From: Nelumbo lutea
Lineage: Eukaryota > Streptophyta > Magnoliopsida > Proteales > Nelumbonaceae
Direction: 5' to 3'
Assembly (NCBI GenBank): GCA_022828595.1
Contig: JAKGHH010000001.1
Span: forward strand, 206,169,813 to 206,233,812
DNA length: 64,000 bases
Shown one piece after another: positions 1 through 13,600 of this stretch (the first letter of the stretch is position 1; each line of letters begins with the position of its first letter). The notes beneath the pieces were generated by a model. The model did not search any database and was not told the DNA's origin. It saw only the letters and a list, made by a program, of their open reading frames with translations. The position numbers were made by a program, and so were the translations under genes.

Positions 1-2340
1 ACTATGTCCTAGACATTCACCCTTTCCATTGGCTAACCTGGCATGCTTACCTGATCTCTGGTTATCATGTCTGCCTTCATCTTTTGAAACATTTTCTTTG
101 ACTTCTGTTTTAGGCTCTCTCACAGGCATCGGAAAATTTTCCTCTAGATTTTTGAATATCTTCCTAGTGAATTCCTCTTCCTGTAAAATCGACAAACCCA
201 AGGCCTTGCTCAATTCTACCTCTATATTCAATACCTTTTCCAAGTCAACTGAGTTTTCAATTTCATGGGTTTCATCCACTGTAATCTCATCTTCACTTGA
301 ATCACCTTCCTCTTTTTCCTCCCCTTTATCAACTGAATTCTCATCAACCTCCTATAAAGGTGTTGTTTGATTGTTTCTTTTTCTTTTATAGACTCTGGAA
401 CAAGATGAAACCAAACTCTCTCCTCCATCCGTATTGTCGATACTTCCTTGTCCTTTGTTTCTGATGCCGTATCTCTTCTCCACTCTTCCATTTTAACCAG
501 AACCTTCTCAATTCTTACTTCTTTCTCACAGCTTGACAAGCCCAACCACATTGTTACTGATAGTCATTCTGGACCCACCTTTGGCTCTTACTTCTCTTTG
601 ATCTGCTTCCAAACCAGAATCTGTGAACCCACTCCACCCTTCTTTCCTGGAACCCGATTCCCCCAACCCAATCTTTCTCTTGAAACACATCCCCCCACTC
701 TGCCCCTAACCTTTTTGGTTCTCCCCTCTAACACTTATAGTAAACCTTCTCTCACTTCTTTTTCATAAGTACCTCGAATTTCAGCATGCAGCCTCCCTTC
801 TCGACAAGACTTCCTGCACTTCCATGTCAGCTCCAACCCCCAACTCACCTTTGTTCCCACCCTCTTCCTCCTCCTCTTGGATATTTTTGGAAGGAAGGAA
901 GCTCCCACTTTCTCTTCGTTCAGAACCCTGATGCCAGAGAAAAACCCTAGATCATTTTGTAACTTCTGCCTTCAATACCAACATCCTGATCTCCAGCCAT
1001 GTTCTGAATCGTACCACGACCTCTTCCACATGCTATTGCTGCAACTCCAACTTCCCTTCTTCTAGATGAAGTTTCATCCATAATCTTTTGATCAATCACC
1101 TTTCCAGCTCTGGAACTTCTGCCTTTCTCAATCTTTTCTTCCTTCTTATATTTGTACCTTGTGATGTGCTATTGATATTCGCCTTTCCCTTTTATCCCTG
1201 TCTGCATGCTTTCTATCATCTTTGACTCCCAAAGCCCTCCTTGGTTTTCCTTCTATTCAAATACATTCCCTTTCTTTAGGTTATCCTCAAGGTCTTGGCA
1301 AACACATCGCTTGGGTCAGCCCGCACTTCTCCTTGCCTGGATACAGCTAAGTTGGAAACTTAACTTAGCCCAACACATGTCTTGACCCACTGTCTTCATC
1401 ATCAGTTGAAAAATATCCACATGTTTGGTATTAGGGTCCTCATGAGCCCACCAATTACTTGGCCCAATATCACCCATGGGCCAATGGACCAAACTACTTA
1501 ATATAACATGATTTTCCTTGTCCTCATTTTTTCCCTCTAATCCCCTTATATAATACCTCTTTGGCCTTCTCCTTCCTCACCGAATCATCTTCCTTCTCTT
1601 TTCTCCTTTATATCTCTTCCTCTCCCTCCCCAACCTTCACCCTTTCCATTTCTCCAACTCCTCACTCCCCCCTTGCTCCCCTGCAACTCCTTTTCCATCA
1701 CCATTGTTCTAACACCAAATGTAGGATCTTCTCCTTCAATTGCTAATCTGATTTCAAAGACCCCACCAATCACCAGAAAAGTACAGTTCTAATTTCAACA
1801 GGATTATTTGGACAGTCTCAGTCTTGACTCTCAACCAAAACTCATGCGAACTTGAGTTTGTTCCACCTTTGATTTTGAAAGTTGTATCTCTTGAACTTTC
1901 AAAACACCTCTTCTATTGCTTTGAAAGTCTGGGTATACATATGAAGTGGTATCCTGTATATGTTAATCCAGAAATAGCACCTTCCTACCGTATTCGTCAC
2001 TTGCCCCACCATTGGATACTATTGACCTAATCTCAGTTCAGGGTATCTATATCTTTCTTCTGCTTCATCTCCTTGAATATTTTCTGGTTCTTCTTTTCGC
2101 TTGAATATGAACAGAATTAGACCAGTGTTCAATCGCCTCACTATTTGGAAACCTTTGTTTCTCCATTCATTCCAAGCCCAACCTCCAACATCTCTTTTGT
2201 TTGGATCTGAATCGAGGAAACTACCTACTAAGTACACATCTCAAACTTCTAATCTTACTTCCACCTTACCAACATCCTGCACAAACACTCCTGAAGATGC
2301 CATAGCTTCTCACACATCACAAAGGACAATAGGAGTATAG
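1..2340 (-). pseudogene. Decayed LINE ORF1 (DUF4283-type gag-like protein)
   Basis: Read on the minus strand from about 2300 downwards, the translation gives an ATG-started stretch, then a segment resembling the DUF4283 domain of plant L1-type ORF1 proteins (NEWRNKGFQIVRRLNTGLIL at about 2100-2180). A 'FWINIYRIPLHMY' block follows at about 1920-1990; this block is typical of the domain's C-terminal half. A Ser/Glu/Lys-rich region continues to the window edge. Many in-frame stops and frame changes break it, so it cannot make protein. The family assignment rests on these two blocks; the rest is low-complexity and is placed by continuity only. The pyrimidine-rich plus strand here is the complement of that Lys/Glu-rich tail. 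Confidence 0.5.
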
Positions 2341-2549
2341 GACCACCTGGACCAGAGGTATAAAACAGAAATTATGGGTGAAGGAGAATCAAGTGTTATG
2401 CTGAGCTTCAATATATTTCTACTTCCCATATTTTTTGTGGGTAAATTTCAAGCACAAAGATGTTCACAGCTCATGAAAAAAAGAAAAAAAAAAAAGAAAA
2501 GATGTCTACTGATCATCGGTAAGTCGATTCCAGCATAAGGTCAAGGTTC

Positions 2550-3690
2550 CAGACTTTAAGTACCCAAGCAATAAAAGTGGAATCCCCTTGATAAAAGTAG
2601 TTCTTCTAGATTTTCCTGCAAAGGAAGTTTTGGGGTGAGTCGATCCCTCCAAGGGTTGGAGCCTTTTGTTGGGAAGCCTTTTTGGAAAGATGTAATACCT
2701 GTGACTTGCTTCAAAGAAAAGGGCCTTCTTGGTGCTTGTCTTCTAATTGGTGCATTCTTTGCAAGGCTAATGGTAAAAGCTCCTACCACTTATTGATTTC
2801 TTGCCCCTTTGCTTTTGATATTTGGGACAGGTTTCTTGCTCTAGTTGGTTGCAGATGGTCCCCTCTGCCGAATATTCAAAGTTTGTTTAGTCCTTCTTTC
2901 CTTAGATGGCCTAAGAAAAGGGGACAGATTATGTGGAGGTGTGTAAGGGCTGCTATATGCTGGACTTTATGGGAGGAAAGGAATTCCGGGATGTTCTCTG
3001 AAAAAGAAAGAAATAAAGAAGGTATTATTGAAGTAATAACGGTTAGGATGGTGCAGTGGTTAACATCTTTGGACATGTTTGATGATATATCTTTGGGGAT
3101 GTTGCTGAATAGCTGGGTGGAGGTGGCAAACTCTGCTCCTGCTCGTTCTGTTGTGTGTCCTGTGTGGTCATCACCAGACCTTGGGTTTATAAAGTTAAAT
3201 TTTGATGGGAGAAGCGAGGGCAATCCAGGTTCTTAAGGTGTAGGGGGAGTCTTCAAAGATGAGAGTGGGAAGGTGATTGCAATGTATGCAGGTCCCGTTG
3301 GGGAGGGGAACTCTCTTAGAGCTGACATTTATGCTGTATTGGAGGGTAGAAGGAAGGCAAAGGATCTGAATATACAAAAGCTTGTTGTTGAAGGTGACTC
3401 TAAGCTGGTTACAGATGGGTAGTGGACTGGAAATTTGCTAATGAGAGAAGGGAAATTAAATGGCTAACTAGGGGGCTGGAAATCCAATTTCAGTGGGTGA
3501 AGAGAAAAGGAAATGCATTTGTAGACACTGCAAAGCAGGGGGTGGGAAGAGATCAAATATTTTGGGCTGTATTGTAATTTTTTATTTTGTTCTCTGGGGG
3601 AGAGTTAGGTCTTTTTACCTCTATCTGCAGTGCTGTAATTATTTTTCTCATCAATTTAATTTGAATTTGTTATTGATCAATAAAAAAGCA
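2550..3690 (+). mobile_element. LINE 3' end: zinc-binding RT domain plus RNase H remnant
   Basis: The open frame 2682-3236 carries the zf-RVT pattern (CILC ... SYHLLISC) followed by 'IMWRCVRAAICWTLWEERNSG'-like sequence and the start of a plant LINE RNase H domain (GFIKLNFDGRSEGNPGS). After a stop at 3236 the RNase H similarity continues in shifted frames (GVFKDESGKV, then EGDSKLV at about 3390). The reverse transcriptase is absent, so this is a 5'-truncated, disabled insertion. A short A-rich stretch at about 3680-3687 may be the tail. It lies about 50 bp upstream of the first coding-like sequence of the large plus-strand gene, in the same orientation. Confidence 0.75.
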
Positions 3691-3738
3691 GCTCTTCTAG
3701 ATGGTGATTCTTTTTGGGTACGTTGTGAAACATCTTAG

Positions 3739-3962
3739 TCTTCATGTTAAATATGAAAGGGAAAAATGCATTTCAAGCACTTTACAAATGCTTTAGGCTT
3801 TTATGATACAACCACTTGGACTGATGTAGATCAATTTTTTGAACATTTTGCTGTCTGTGGCATGGTGTAGCACTTCGCCCTCCTGTAAACAGCACTTCAG
3901 ATCAAGTGGATGATAATTTTTTGCAGTGGAAACAGCCATCTGTGCAGCATGCTCTATCTCAG
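3739..3962 (+). other. Probable upstream exon of the large gene with two apparent frameshifts
   Basis: After an AG at 3737-3738 the sequence reads [18 protein letters not shown] and then meets TGA. From about 3797 a second frame reads [18 protein letters not shown]. From about 3858 the first frame resumes ([10 protein letters not shown], then [18 protein letters not shown]) and ends at a GT donor at 3963, in phase with the next clean exon at 4119. The pieces look like one protein broken by two compensating indels about 55 bp apart, with stops between them. The last part is the most secure. A shorter exon, 3871-3962, starting after the AG at 3869-3870, would avoid the lesions. Confidence 0.45.
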
Positions 3963-6900
3963 GTTATCATGTGATTTTGATTTATCATCACTATTATTAT
4001 TATCATCATTACTATTACTATTCATCTATTTTGCACACATACAAACATATATGAATACATATGTGTATATATGTATGTGTCTGTATGCATTTTGCTGACA
4101 ATCAAATTATAATTGCAGATTGTAGCAGCATCATCTTCATCAGTGTACCATCCTCTTCTTCATTCTTGTGCTGGCTATTTATCATCCTTTTTACCATCAC
4201 ATGTTTGTTACTCCTAAATCCTACCATCCTCTAAATACAATCTTGTCTCTTTTCTATTTTTTATGTTTCTGGTGTCATGTTACTATAATATTTGTATTAA
4301 AATCCTTGTTGCACAAATGTTTACCATTTTCTGGGTTCCCCTTGAAATGCAATAATTAATTTTTTTAGAGTTCATCAAATAGCGTTCTATTTTGGATATG
4401 AATAGCATTAATTCATTTGGTCGAAAACTTCACTTTAGGCAAAGGCAGCATGTGTTCTAATTGATCTGTGTTCTGGGCCACTAGCACCATGGATATCTAC
4501 TGTGATAGCAAAGGTTTGTTACATCATTTTGACCGTTCGTTTTTTATTACTATTTCTTTGATTTCAGGACTAACCTTTGTTACAGGTTGACCTAGCTATT
4601 GAGATTTTGGAGGACCTTCTGGGCACAATCCAGGTTTGTTTATCATGTTCTTGCATATTCCATATAAAGTAAAGATATTTGAACTTATTTTTATTTTATT
4701 TTTTTTCAAATTGTGGCCAAAGGATGCCACTTTCGTAATTGATAGACAGGGCATCTTGAAAGATTGAATCCCCCTCCAGGTTGTGTTGCATGAACATGGA
4801 AAAAATATTCTCAGGGATATGTTCAAAATCAATTTTACTATTGAAACATTTGGTATCTTGTGCATTCTATCATCATATTACTTACAGAAGATTAGGTAAT
4901 TAAATAAGGTTTCTCTTTGTTACCTAGAACAATGTATAGGAAAAAGATGGAGTTCATCGTATATGCTAGATATTGATTTATGTTGAACAAGTAAGGAGAA
5001 GCATTGGCAGGAGCCTCATGCACTGGGCTGCCTTTTTTTTTTTTTTTTTTTTTTTCGAACAAGGAAAGAGGTAAACCATTTGTCCATTTAACAGCTTCCA
5101 GGAAATTGTTAAGCTAGATTCTGATGGATGCTCTTGGGAACCCAAATCTCTTTGGTGTTGGTTGATCCAGAAGGCCACATTATTGTGGTCTATCTAGTTC
5201 TGGTCAGTCAACAGAATACTCTATATAAAGAATTTGGTCCTCATCTATGGCATCAGATTACTATTTTTGTTAGGTGTTGAGGGTGGATGTACAAGCAAGG
5301 ATCAAAGTATTGGTATCGGATAGCTCAGATATGGATACAGATACAGATACACTTTTGAAACACATAAATACGTATGAAAGATATGGAAACACTTGAATAC
5401 ACTAAGAAATGCATACAAATCACATACATACATTAATAACACTAAATCTAAAGCTGAATCATCTATGAATAAGATATAAAGACATGAGAAATGCCACTTT
5501 AATAGGTTATATGAAGAAAAAGATTACAATCAACAATACCATGACTCTAGAACATGTACACATCATACAATAATTATTACTTTATTTCAGTTTTTATAAT
5601 TATAATTTTTAATTTTATTAAAATTTGTTAAATTTATTTAATTATTATTTTGATATAAATAATGACACTACTTTTCAAACAATAAATATGTTTTCATTTT
5701 TAACATATAACTGTGTGGTTTTACACATAATTGTTATAAAACATATAAATCATTTCAGGAAGATAAAATAAATTATTTTTATAATTTTTAGGTTTTTTGT
5801 TATTTTTTTGGGGAAAATTAAAACTTAAATTATTTATTTCAGTTTTTAAAATTATAGTTTTCAATTTTTATTAATTTTGTTGGGAAAATTTATTTATTTA
5901 GTATTTTTATATAAATTATAACTTTATTTTTTCAAATAATAAATATATTTTCATTTTTAAAATACAACTTATATGTAAAATATATATCATTTATTTATTT
6001 AGTATTTTAATTTTTGGGGGAAATTAAATCTTAAATTATTTTTTTTCCAGTTTTTATAATTATAACTTTCAACTTTTACTAAAGTACAAAAACAATCTAA
6101 AAACAGTCAGTGTACAGTTTTATCAAACTAGCCACCGATACACTTTCGTATTGGTGCATATCGAGCCATATCCATCGGTATGGTCCGATATGACCCAATA
6201 TGGAGGCGTATGGTGCTGATATGCACAATTTGTGGGCATATCCCGTATTAATGGCCATGGATACCGATATAATATGCCCTGTATTGGGAGAATTGTATTG
6301 GTACTTTAAACTTGGGTACAAGGGAACTCTCAAATGATTTTTGGATGGATGGTTGGTGGCTTTATTTGTTCTTTCTTGAGAGTTTATCATATTATTTAAA
6401 CTTGAGCATTGGCATCTAGGTTTTACATCTTGTTCAGATTTAGTTCTGATCTTTAAATCTCTGCAAATTCTTTAGCTTGGAGTGGGCTGGGGAGTGCTAA
6501 ATTTTACTTGGGCAGCTATATTACTAGTTAACTATTTGGGTGTTCTTCTCCCCTTGATGTTTTCTCTAGTTCTTTACAAATTTATCTCTCCCTTCTTAAT
6601 TGTGTAATTCTTTGGTTTAATTTTCATGAAATCATTTCAGTTATAAAAAATGTAGAAGGGTCATTGTAGTATCCTTGAGTGTAGAGAAAAGCTCCCTCTA
6701 TTACTGATTCTGCCAAGTTGCCCATGACACACCTGCCAAAATTTTTTAAGTGATGGTTTTATGGGATGGGGGAGACCAGCCTCTATTGTTGATGTCTCTT
6801 AGCATGACGAAGCTTCAATTCTCTGCCATCCTTTCTTAACATCATCAATTGCATATCAAGGCAATTGATTCTCTAAATCTTTTAAGACTATCCCTGATTT

Positions 6901-7630
6901 ATTAGTGGTTTATTTTGTTTGCAAGTTAATTCATCTTGTTGCTTTGACATGTGTTTAGGGGGCTCGCTATTCTATTACTCGAGCTCGGGCTGCTCTCAAT
7001 TATTTGATTTTGGCTTTATCTGGACATATGGATGATATACTTTCTAAATATAAGGTGCTTCTTTACACTTAAGTTGCTCTTTGCTATGTCTGTATTTTTT
7101 GTTTTCATGTTTTGTATGGCTCTTTCAGTAAAAGCTCCATTGAAAATCATCAGCATCATCATCCTTGCCTTATTCCAACTATATGTGGTTGGCTCTCCAT
7201 TGAAAATTATGTGAACCTATATTTTGCAAAGCAAAGAACAGATTGAAGGGAAGAGCCAAATAACTGGCCATACTGGTCTGCGAAGAAGCTAGCTTTAAAT
7301 TTCTTATTCTGCCAAGAAAAACACTATTCAAATTACCATTCATTCCACTCTGTTGAAATACTTAAATATCTCTGAAATAGCTTCTTAATCTTTCTTAAAC
7401 CTACCCAATCTGTTATTAGATACTAGGACCAATGAATTAGAAGTAAAATATACCCATAATCCAAATAAGTAGATTTTATTACATCAATGACCCTCAAAAA
7501 TTTTAAATAAAATTCCTAAGAAAAGATTTTAAAATGGATTAGGTTAGAAAACTAACTAAATGCCATAAAGGGTTCACCATTTTTGTCCACTTCCTATTGC
7601 TGCATTATCTTCTTCCTCTGATACAATCAT

Positions 7631-7667
<37 letters not shown>

Positions 7668-10600
7668 ATAACAATACTAACTTTTGTTAATGAGAAGAAA
7701 TATATGAGTACATCATATTGGAAAACCCAAGTGGGGAGACTAGCCTCAACTAACCTCCATAAAAGATGCATCAGTCCCTAACCAATTTGGCCCCAATCTT
7801 GATACCCCTTGTTTTGCTAATTCATCTGCCAATCCATTGGCAGCCCTTGGGACCCACACCACTTTTGCCTGCAACTCTTCTATAATTCTTTATAGTTCTC
7901 TCAACATATGTCTGTAATTCCTGGTTACCTTCTGCTCATTCTTTATCTGCTCTTCTATATTCTTTGCCTTTTCCCTCAGACCTGTGATTACTGCCTAAGT
8001 CTCTATTGGATCATTTTTAGGCTTATGGAATATGTTCATGACAATGAAAATGTTCTGTGGATCCAATGGTCAGATTTGAAAATATGTTTTCTGAAACCTT
8101 CCCCAAGAAATTATACAAGATTGCTCCTATTGCCTTGTCTTGAACTTTTTGCTCTTTTTTTTTTTGCTCCTTTCTCTTCTTTCAATCCTTGGAATTTCTG
8201 GTAGACTGATTTTCATTAGACTCTCCGTTTTGAAAAGTGAATTATCCTTGAATTAGTATTGCCTTAGAGATCAAGCTCAGGCTTAATATAAACTTCCTTC
8301 GCTCCATTTATTTTTTATGCACTCAATGATTATCCACGTTTTGACTTTTGGCCTTCTAACTTTCATATTAGATCACTTTGAGCTTGATTTTTATGCGCTT
8401 GATGAATTATCCTCACCAGAGGAGGGTACACAGTGCATCCCCTCCGGGGGTCCGGCCATTTCTGTCCTCACCAACCCCTTTTTCCTCAGATCTTCAGAGA
8501 TCCGATTGTCTCAACCTTGTCCTTGTTCCTACACCAGGCTACTGCTGATTCATCATTTTGAAGTTTTAGCATATATTTATGATTATGAAATGAACAATGT
8601 TTCAAGAAGATTCAGTGGTTGGATTTGTAGATATGGCAGCTTGGAATCGAAGACCAATCTGTTTCATTTCTTTAATCTTTGGTTCTTCCTTTCAATACTT
8701 TAATTTTCTAGTAGACTTTGTTGCATCCGGTTGTCTCTATATGATAAATTGTTCCTATGATTCTTCTGTTCTTTTGCTTTTTATTTACATGTTATCTGGT
8801 GTCATTAATTGTTCTGTTTTACACTTTCCTTTTCACACCTTTCAGGAAGTAAAGCATAAGATACTCTTTCTGGTGGAAATGTTGGAGCCTTTTCTTGATC
8901 CTGCCATAACACCAGTGAAAAACACAATTGCTTTTGGGGATGTGTCTGCAATTTTTCTAGAGAAACAAGAACAAACTTGTGCCATAGCACTCAATGTAAT
9001 CCGTACAGCTGTACATAAACATGCGGTTCTTCCATCGATGGAATCTGAATGGAGGCGTGGATCAGTGGCTCCAAGGTAGTATTAATCTGTATCTATTTTT
9101 TGCAAGGAGAGATACATAGCATCTTACTGGTTGGTTTTGCATTTAAAACATGAATGACTATTGGGTTTATATCTCCTTATGTTTGACTCTTATGTCTTGT
9201 TTCAACTTTTGTTGAAAGTTCCACAAAATTTCATAATAACCATCAGCAGTATATACAAATTACAATCACTATGAACTTTCACAAATATTCAAATTATTGT
9301 GATCTGAGTAAGTTTTTAAGAATTGTTTTGCTTTTGGGTTTTTTTTTTTTTTTTTTTTTTTATATATATATCTGGAAAACAACAGGAAAATTGATATGGT
9401 AGAAATATTCATCATCATCTAAGCCTTATCCAACTATGGAAAAATCTCTGATTCCGGAAAGACTTATGAATGCCCACCTGATTGGTTACCTCTTTTATGA
9501 TGCCGGTTGATTGGTTATAAGTTTTTCCAGTATCATGTCTTTCCGGCATCATAGTTGACCCCACCCCCCACGAACTATATTGGGTCAGCTATATGGTAAC
9601 AATATTGACACATGTAAAACATTAGATTCCAAGTATTATTGTTCTCATAAATTAAAGCTCTGGATTGCATAGTTTTCAGGGTGCCAAGGCGAGGCTAGGC
9701 GATAGGGGGGTGCCTAGGTGATGGATTTTTTTAAGTAAAAACATGTATCCTAGGGTAGTTCCCTAGGTTTCATATCATATTTCCTTAATAAATTATCCAT
9801 ATTTTTCATAAGAAAAGTATAAACTTCATGTTGAATTATAGAAAATCAACATATTCCAACATATTCATGAGAAGAAAAAGAAGAAAGAAAAGAAAATTCA
9901 AAAAATATAGGGGCTGAACCCCTATTTCTGTTATAGGAAAAGAAGAAAAGAAAAGGTGGAAGAAGAAGAAGAAATTAGTATATAAAAACACAAAATTAGT
10001 AAAGAAAAAAGAAGAAAGTGTGTTGATTGGACAACATTTTATGTTCTTCCTTATTGGTTCAGGTTTTGAAGTCTTTGAGGGTTCAATACAGCATTTAGCA
10101 ATGTTGTGTTGATTAAATCCTAACAAATAAGAAAATAATAAAAAAAATAGTATGTAAACACACAAAATGAATATTTTAGTTTAAAAATGTCTATTTTATA
10201 ATTATAACCTAAACAAACTAAGAATATAAAAGTTTTTTATAACACACTATAGAAAACTGCTTGGCAATTAGGCGAGGCAAGCCTCCAAGGGCGCCTTGTG
10301 ACTTGGGCGCCCGCCTAGGCGTTGCCTTGACAACTATGCTGGATTTTATTATGATCCTGTTCAGATCCAGTTAGGATATAGACCTTAAAAAAATATCTGT
10401 TTATTATTTGGATCAAAACCTTATTCGCATTAATCCAATCCAATAATCCTGTTATATTCCAATGTACATACTGATTATACACACCTGTTCCAAATCCAGA
10501 CCACAGACAGCCCTTGTTTTTTGATAAATGGTGAATTTTATTGGAAGGAGGAGTTCCTTTGAAACAGAAAAGATACAATACTGTTATCAACAGGTTAAAA

Positions 10601-13600
10601 GGAGCTTACTAAACTTCCCCTAGAACACTATGGAAGGATTGAAAATTAAAGAGTCCCTATCCCTGCTGAAATGATCAGTAGTGGTACCCTCAAAATCCTT
10701 GAGAATTACCACCCATTGTCTGAAAATGCCCTCCATTTTCCCAATGATTTGTTAAGGGTAGTCCTTTTGTATTTAAAAATCCTCTGACCACAGACAATCC
10801 TTATTTCTTGTTTGAGCAATTATTGTGAAAAATTCAGGTCTAGACAATGTCATATTTCAAAAAGCTCAAGTTTATTTATTTTGATTTTTGAAAGCACTAG
10901 GACAATCCATTTGGTTCGCTTTTATCCTTGGTGACAAAAAGTGCTGCATTAAGTAAATCTATATAATTAAAACAGTTGGTGACATTCAATAGCAACTGTA
11001 TCTTTATCTTTTGTTGGAATGGATTGAGTCATACAAGTTTCTTAATGCAGTGTACTTCTTGCAATTTTGGGACCCAACATGCCATTGCCACCTGAAATTG
11101 ACCTTTGTAAATGTCTAGTTTCTAAAGCTGCTGAGCAAGAATCTTTCTCTGTTCAATCTGTATCTTCTGTCCCTCGTCTAGGAGGTTCCTCTTCAAAACC
11201 TAATAACCAAGATGAATGTGATGGGAAGGCTGACCTGTATGAAGCATCCAGCAACATCGATGCTTTTGAAGATGTAAATCTTTTGTTTGCTCCTCCAGAG
11301 TTGAAAAACATATCACTGAGGAATGTCTCTAACATTTTTGAAGCAAGTATTCCTGAGAAAAATGGCTCAGAATCTGTTCATGTTGATAACAGCATTGAAG
11401 GGAAACATCTAATTGAAAAAGGTCCGAACTACCAGTTTCAGAATGGCCTAATCATGGATGTTGGATTTTCTATTGAATACTTTAACTTGCAGGCAGATTA
11501 CCTGCAACTTATGAACCATCATGAGTCTGAACTTAGGGCTTCTGAGTTTCGACATTTGGCATTAGACTTGCACTCACAGCATGAGATTACCATGGAGGGA
11601 CATGATGCTGCCATTGATGCATTGCTTTTAGCAGCAGAGTGCTATGTCAATCCTTTTTTTATGACAGCCTTTAGAGGTGTTCCAAAGGTTATGAACAAGA
11701 TGAATTTTAGTGGTACTACAATTCCTCAAAAGTATGAAGTTGAAGATCTGAGAAGGGTCTCCAAATGGAATAAAAATGACTTGGAAATTATAGCTCAACT
11801 TGAAAGAAAAAGAGACAAAACTGTGCTGCAAATACTTCTTGAAGCGGCAGAATTGGACAAGGAGTATCAAATAAAGGTATCAAATGGGGAAAGCTGCCCG
11901 TATGATATTGCAAAAGAAGAGCGTGGCATAAAATTATCTCCAGAAGATCTGAATTCTGCAGATGCTGTGACATTGGTTCGACAGAATCAGGCTTTGCTGT
12001 GTAATTTTCTGATTTTACGATTACAGAAAGAGCAATATTCTATGCATGAAATCCTCATGCAAAGCCTGTTATTTCTGTTGCATTCGGCCACTGATCTATT
12101 CTGTCCTCCAGAACATGTAATTGACATCATACTGGGATCTGGTGAATATCTTAATGGTCTTCTTACATCTTTCTATTATCAACTTAAAGAGGGTAATCTC
12201 CAGCTGGACCCTGAGAAAATATATGCTGTGCAACGAAGATGGGTGATTCTTCAAAGATTAGTCATTGCAGCTAGTTCTGGTGATGAAGGGCAAGACTCAA
12301 CATTCAACTTTAGCAGTGGATTTCAGTACCGAACTTTGGTTCCACTTTCATCCTGGATGCAGAGAATACCTAAATTCTCTTCTAGCCCCTACCCTCTTGT
12401 TAGGTTCTTGGGGTGGATGGCAGTATCTCGTTATGCAAAAGGTTACCTCAAGGATCATCTCTTTTTTGCCTCTGATCTGTCCCAACTGGCATGTTTACTA
12501 TCTATTTTTGCTGATGAATTTGCACTGGTAGATAATGCAGTCTACCAGAAAGACGAGGCTCTGAGGTCTGAACATACAGGAGATGCACAAGATCATCCAG
12601 TCAAGATGTTTGAACTTCCTGATCGGTCATATGGTGACAGATGTTTTCATGTTCTCTACCCTGACCTGCATAGGTTCTTCCCCAATATGAAAAAGCAATT
12701 TGAATCTTTTGGGGAGATTATTTTAGAGGCTGTTGGCTTGCAACTGAGGTTGCTTCCCTCTAGTAGTGTTCCAGATCTATTGTGTTGGTTATCAGATGTC
12801 TGTTCATGGCCATTTTTGGCCACAGTAAAGGACCAAAATTGCATTCGAAATGGTTCTGATGTTTTGAAAGGTTATGTTGCTAAGAATGCCAAGGCAATCG
12901 TACTATACATACTTGAAGCTATTGTAGTTGAGCACATGGAAGCAATGGTTCCTGAAATACCTCGAGTAGTGCAAGTATTAGTGTCATTATGTAAAGCTTC
13001 ATATTGTGATGTTTCGTTTCTTGATTCTGTTCTGCGTTTGTTGAAGCCACTTATATCATATGCCCTAGGAAAGGTATCTGATGATGAAAAACTGTTAACT
13101 GATGAATCTTCATGCCTTAATTTTGAGTCGCTATGCTTTGACGAGTTTTTCAGTAATATCAGACAAAGGGATGATTGTCAGGATGATTCTAGGGAGAAAA
13201 TATATCAGGGAGCTCTGTCCATCTTTATATTGGGTGCCATATTCACTGATTTATCCTTTCACAAGCAGATGGAAGTTTTGAGATCTTTAGTTTCATGGGT
13301 TAACTTTACTACTTTTGAGCCAACATCTTCTTTCTATGACTATCTGTGTGCATTTCAGAATGTCCTTGAAAGTTGCAAACTTCTTTTAGTTGATAGCTTA
13401 GGAGACTTTGGAATTCACATACCAGTTCAGAAGCCTCAATTTACTGACATATGCAAGGCTGAAGTCCATGCTGATGACTCGGACTTCTCTTCTTGTCCTG
13501 ATAATGCAACTAAAATTTCTGAGAAGTTTGACAATTCCAAGGATTTAAATGGTATTTCACATAGAAAGGGCTGTGCTTTATCTTCTGAAGTAGTAGAAAG

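Noticed and set aside
4978..5178. Minus-strand frame with poly-Lys
   Set aside because: The Lys run is the complement of a 23-T tract; the rest has no recognisable domain.
7574..7771. Minus-strand frame with a Lys run
   Set aside because: It reads through the poly(A) tail of the truncated LINE.
8317..8845. Frames upstream of exon 8846-9075 as extra coding sequence
   Set aside because: The splice acceptor TTTCAG at 8840-8845 is in phase with the previous exon; the upstream sequence has no similarity or good donor.
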